Assembly: GCA_023424865.1 (NCBI GenBank)
Contig: JAFADM010000104.1
Location: 1-15,149, forward strand
Source of the DNA: Bacillota bacterium
Lineage (GTDB): Bacteria; Bacillota_A; Clostridia; DSM-8532
Length of the DNA stretch: 15,149 nucleotides
Direction of reading: 5' to 3'
In this document: one piece after another, positions 14,236-15,149 of the stretch
How the letters are laid out: every line of letters begins with the position of its first letter
Position numbering within the stretch: position 1 is the first letter of the stretch
Notes under the pieces: generated by a model
The model's input: only the letters and a program-made list of their open reading frames with translations
Databases searched by the model: none
What the model was told of the DNA's origin: nothing
Position numbers and translations under genes: made by a program

Positions 14236-15149
14236 TTAAACGGCGGGATTTTTAAGTACGATCACACCGTTATGTCCGCCAAAGCCCAGAGCATTGGAAA
14301 CCGCATACTCCAGATCCTTCTTACGTCCGATATTGGGTACACAATCCAGATCGCATTCCGGATCCTGATTAACCAGATTGACGGTGGGAGGCACAAAGCC
14401 TTCCTTAAGCGCCAGAGCGGAAATAATGGCCTCGATGCCGCCTGCAGCTCCTAAAAGATGTCCTGTCATGGATTTTGTGGAGCTCACAGCCAGATTCTTG
14501 GCATGGTCGCCAAAGACCTTTTTGAAGGCCTTGGTTTCAAGGGGATCGTTAAGGGGTGTGCTGGTGCCGTGAGCATTGACATAGCCTACCTGCTCCGGCT
14601 TTATTCCTGCATCCTCAAGGGCCAGCTCAATACACTTGGCACCTGCTTCACACTCGGGATCGGGAGCTGTAATATGGTAAGCGTCGCAGGTACAGCCATA
14701 ACCCACTATCTCGCTGATGATATTGGCGCCTCTTTTTACCGCGTGCTCATATTCCTCAAGAATGAGAACACCTGCGCCCTCTCCCATAATAAAGCCGTCT
14801 CTGTCCTTATCAAAGGGCCTGCAGGCAGTTAGAGGATCGGTGTTTTCAGTCATTGCCCGCATATTGCAGAAGCCTGCAAAGGCAAGAGGCGTAATGGAAG
14901 CTTCCGCCCCACCTGTAATCATGACGTCGGCATAACCGTTTTGAATGACCCGCATGGCATCGCCCATAGAGTGGTTGGAAGTGGCGCAGGCAGTTACCAC
15001 ACAGGCGTTATAACCTTTTAAGCCATATTTAATGGCTACCTGACCACCGGCCATGTTGGCTATCATCATGGGCACGAAAAAGGGGCTCACCCTCTTATTA
15101 CCCTTTTCTATAAGGCTTCTGTGGTTTTCCTCCATGGTTTCCATGCCAC
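14236..15149 (-). CDS. fabF: Beta-ketoacyl-ACP synthase II (KAS II), 5' end outside the window
   Basis: The visible 304 or so residues cover the C-terminal three quarters of FabF, the elongating condensing enzyme of type II fatty acid synthesis. The frame stays open to the window edge (glycine codon before METMEE, as in the family's GGMETMEE), so about 110 N-terminal residues are missing because of the window border. Catalytic residues are visible, numbered from that methionine: C53 in [11 protein letters not shown]192 in NAHGTSTP, and K224 and H229 in [15 protein letters not shown]. The C-terminal [10 protein letters not shown] motif is intact. The gene converges on the sugar transporter cassette, from which it is separated by a strong terminator. 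Other fab genes are expected upstream, beyond the window. Confidence 0.95.
   Translation of the reverse strand, partial: GMETMEENHRSLIEKGNKRVSPFFVPMMIANMAGGQVAIKYGLKGYNACVVTACATSNHSMGDAMRVIQNGYADVMITGGAEASITPLAFAGFCNMRAMTENTDPLTACRPFDKDRDGFIMGEGAGVLILEEYEHAVKRGANIISEIVGYGCTCDAYHITAPDPECEAGAKCIELALEDAGIKPEQVGYVNAHGTSTPLNDPLETKAFKKVFGDHAKNLAVSSTKSMTGHLLGAAGGIEAIISALALKEGFVPPTVNLVNQDPECDLDCVPNIGRKKDLEYAVSNALGFGGHNGVIVLKNPAV

Overview
The window reads as chromosomal DNA of an anaerobic Gram-positive bacterium of the Clostridia type. This rests on a [4Fe-4S] class I fumarase alpha subunit, an Elp3-like radical SAM protein next to rnc, a YesM/YesN two-component pair, an LplB/YtcP-type sugar permease pair without its own ATPase, strong AGGAGG-type ribosome binding sites, and frequent TTG and GTG starts. 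The species cannot be named from the sequence. No rRNA, tRNA, CRISPR array, insertion sequence or phage gene was recognised.

Left part (1-4304). A small UspA-like gene on the + strand (95-517) converges on a minus-strand block. In the order of transcription that block is rnc (RNase III), an Elp3-like radical SAM protein, a fumarase alpha subunit whose start overlaps the previous stop, and rsmI (16S rRNA 2'-O-methyltransferase). The block mixes RNA processing or modification with central metabolism. The fumarase beta subunit gene is not beside the alpha gene.

Middle (4305-6886). A divergent promoter region separates rnc from a + strand PHP-domain phosphoesterase gene. The PHP gene converges on, and overlaps by 45 bp, a minus-strand HD-GYP protein (predicted cyclic-di-GMP phosphodiesterase). 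A 446-bp gene-free region follows. It holds predicted divergent promoters, a 14-bp direct repeat and a long leader.

Right part (6887-14235). A + strand cassette encodes a YesN-type AraC response regulator, a YesM-type sensor histidine kinase, a sugar-binding lipoprotein and two membrane permeases. It looks like a two-component-controlled carbohydrate importer that borrows a shared MsmX-like ATPase from elsewhere. A long stem-loop between the lipoprotein and permease genes probably adjusts their relative expression. The cassette ends at a weak hairpin and then a strong bidirectional terminator shared with the convergent gene fabF (KAS II), whose 5' end lies outside the window.

Large-scale view. 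fabF, rnc and the radical SAM gene share strand and relative order, as in the fab-rnc-smc neighbourhoods of many Firmicutes. About 10 kb of other genes separates fabF from rnc, so this may be an accessory insertion into a conserved locus. All genes belong to known families. The least explained signals are the non-coding elements: the related intergenic elements near 6769-6823 and 12061-12131, and the direct repeat at the yesN promoter.
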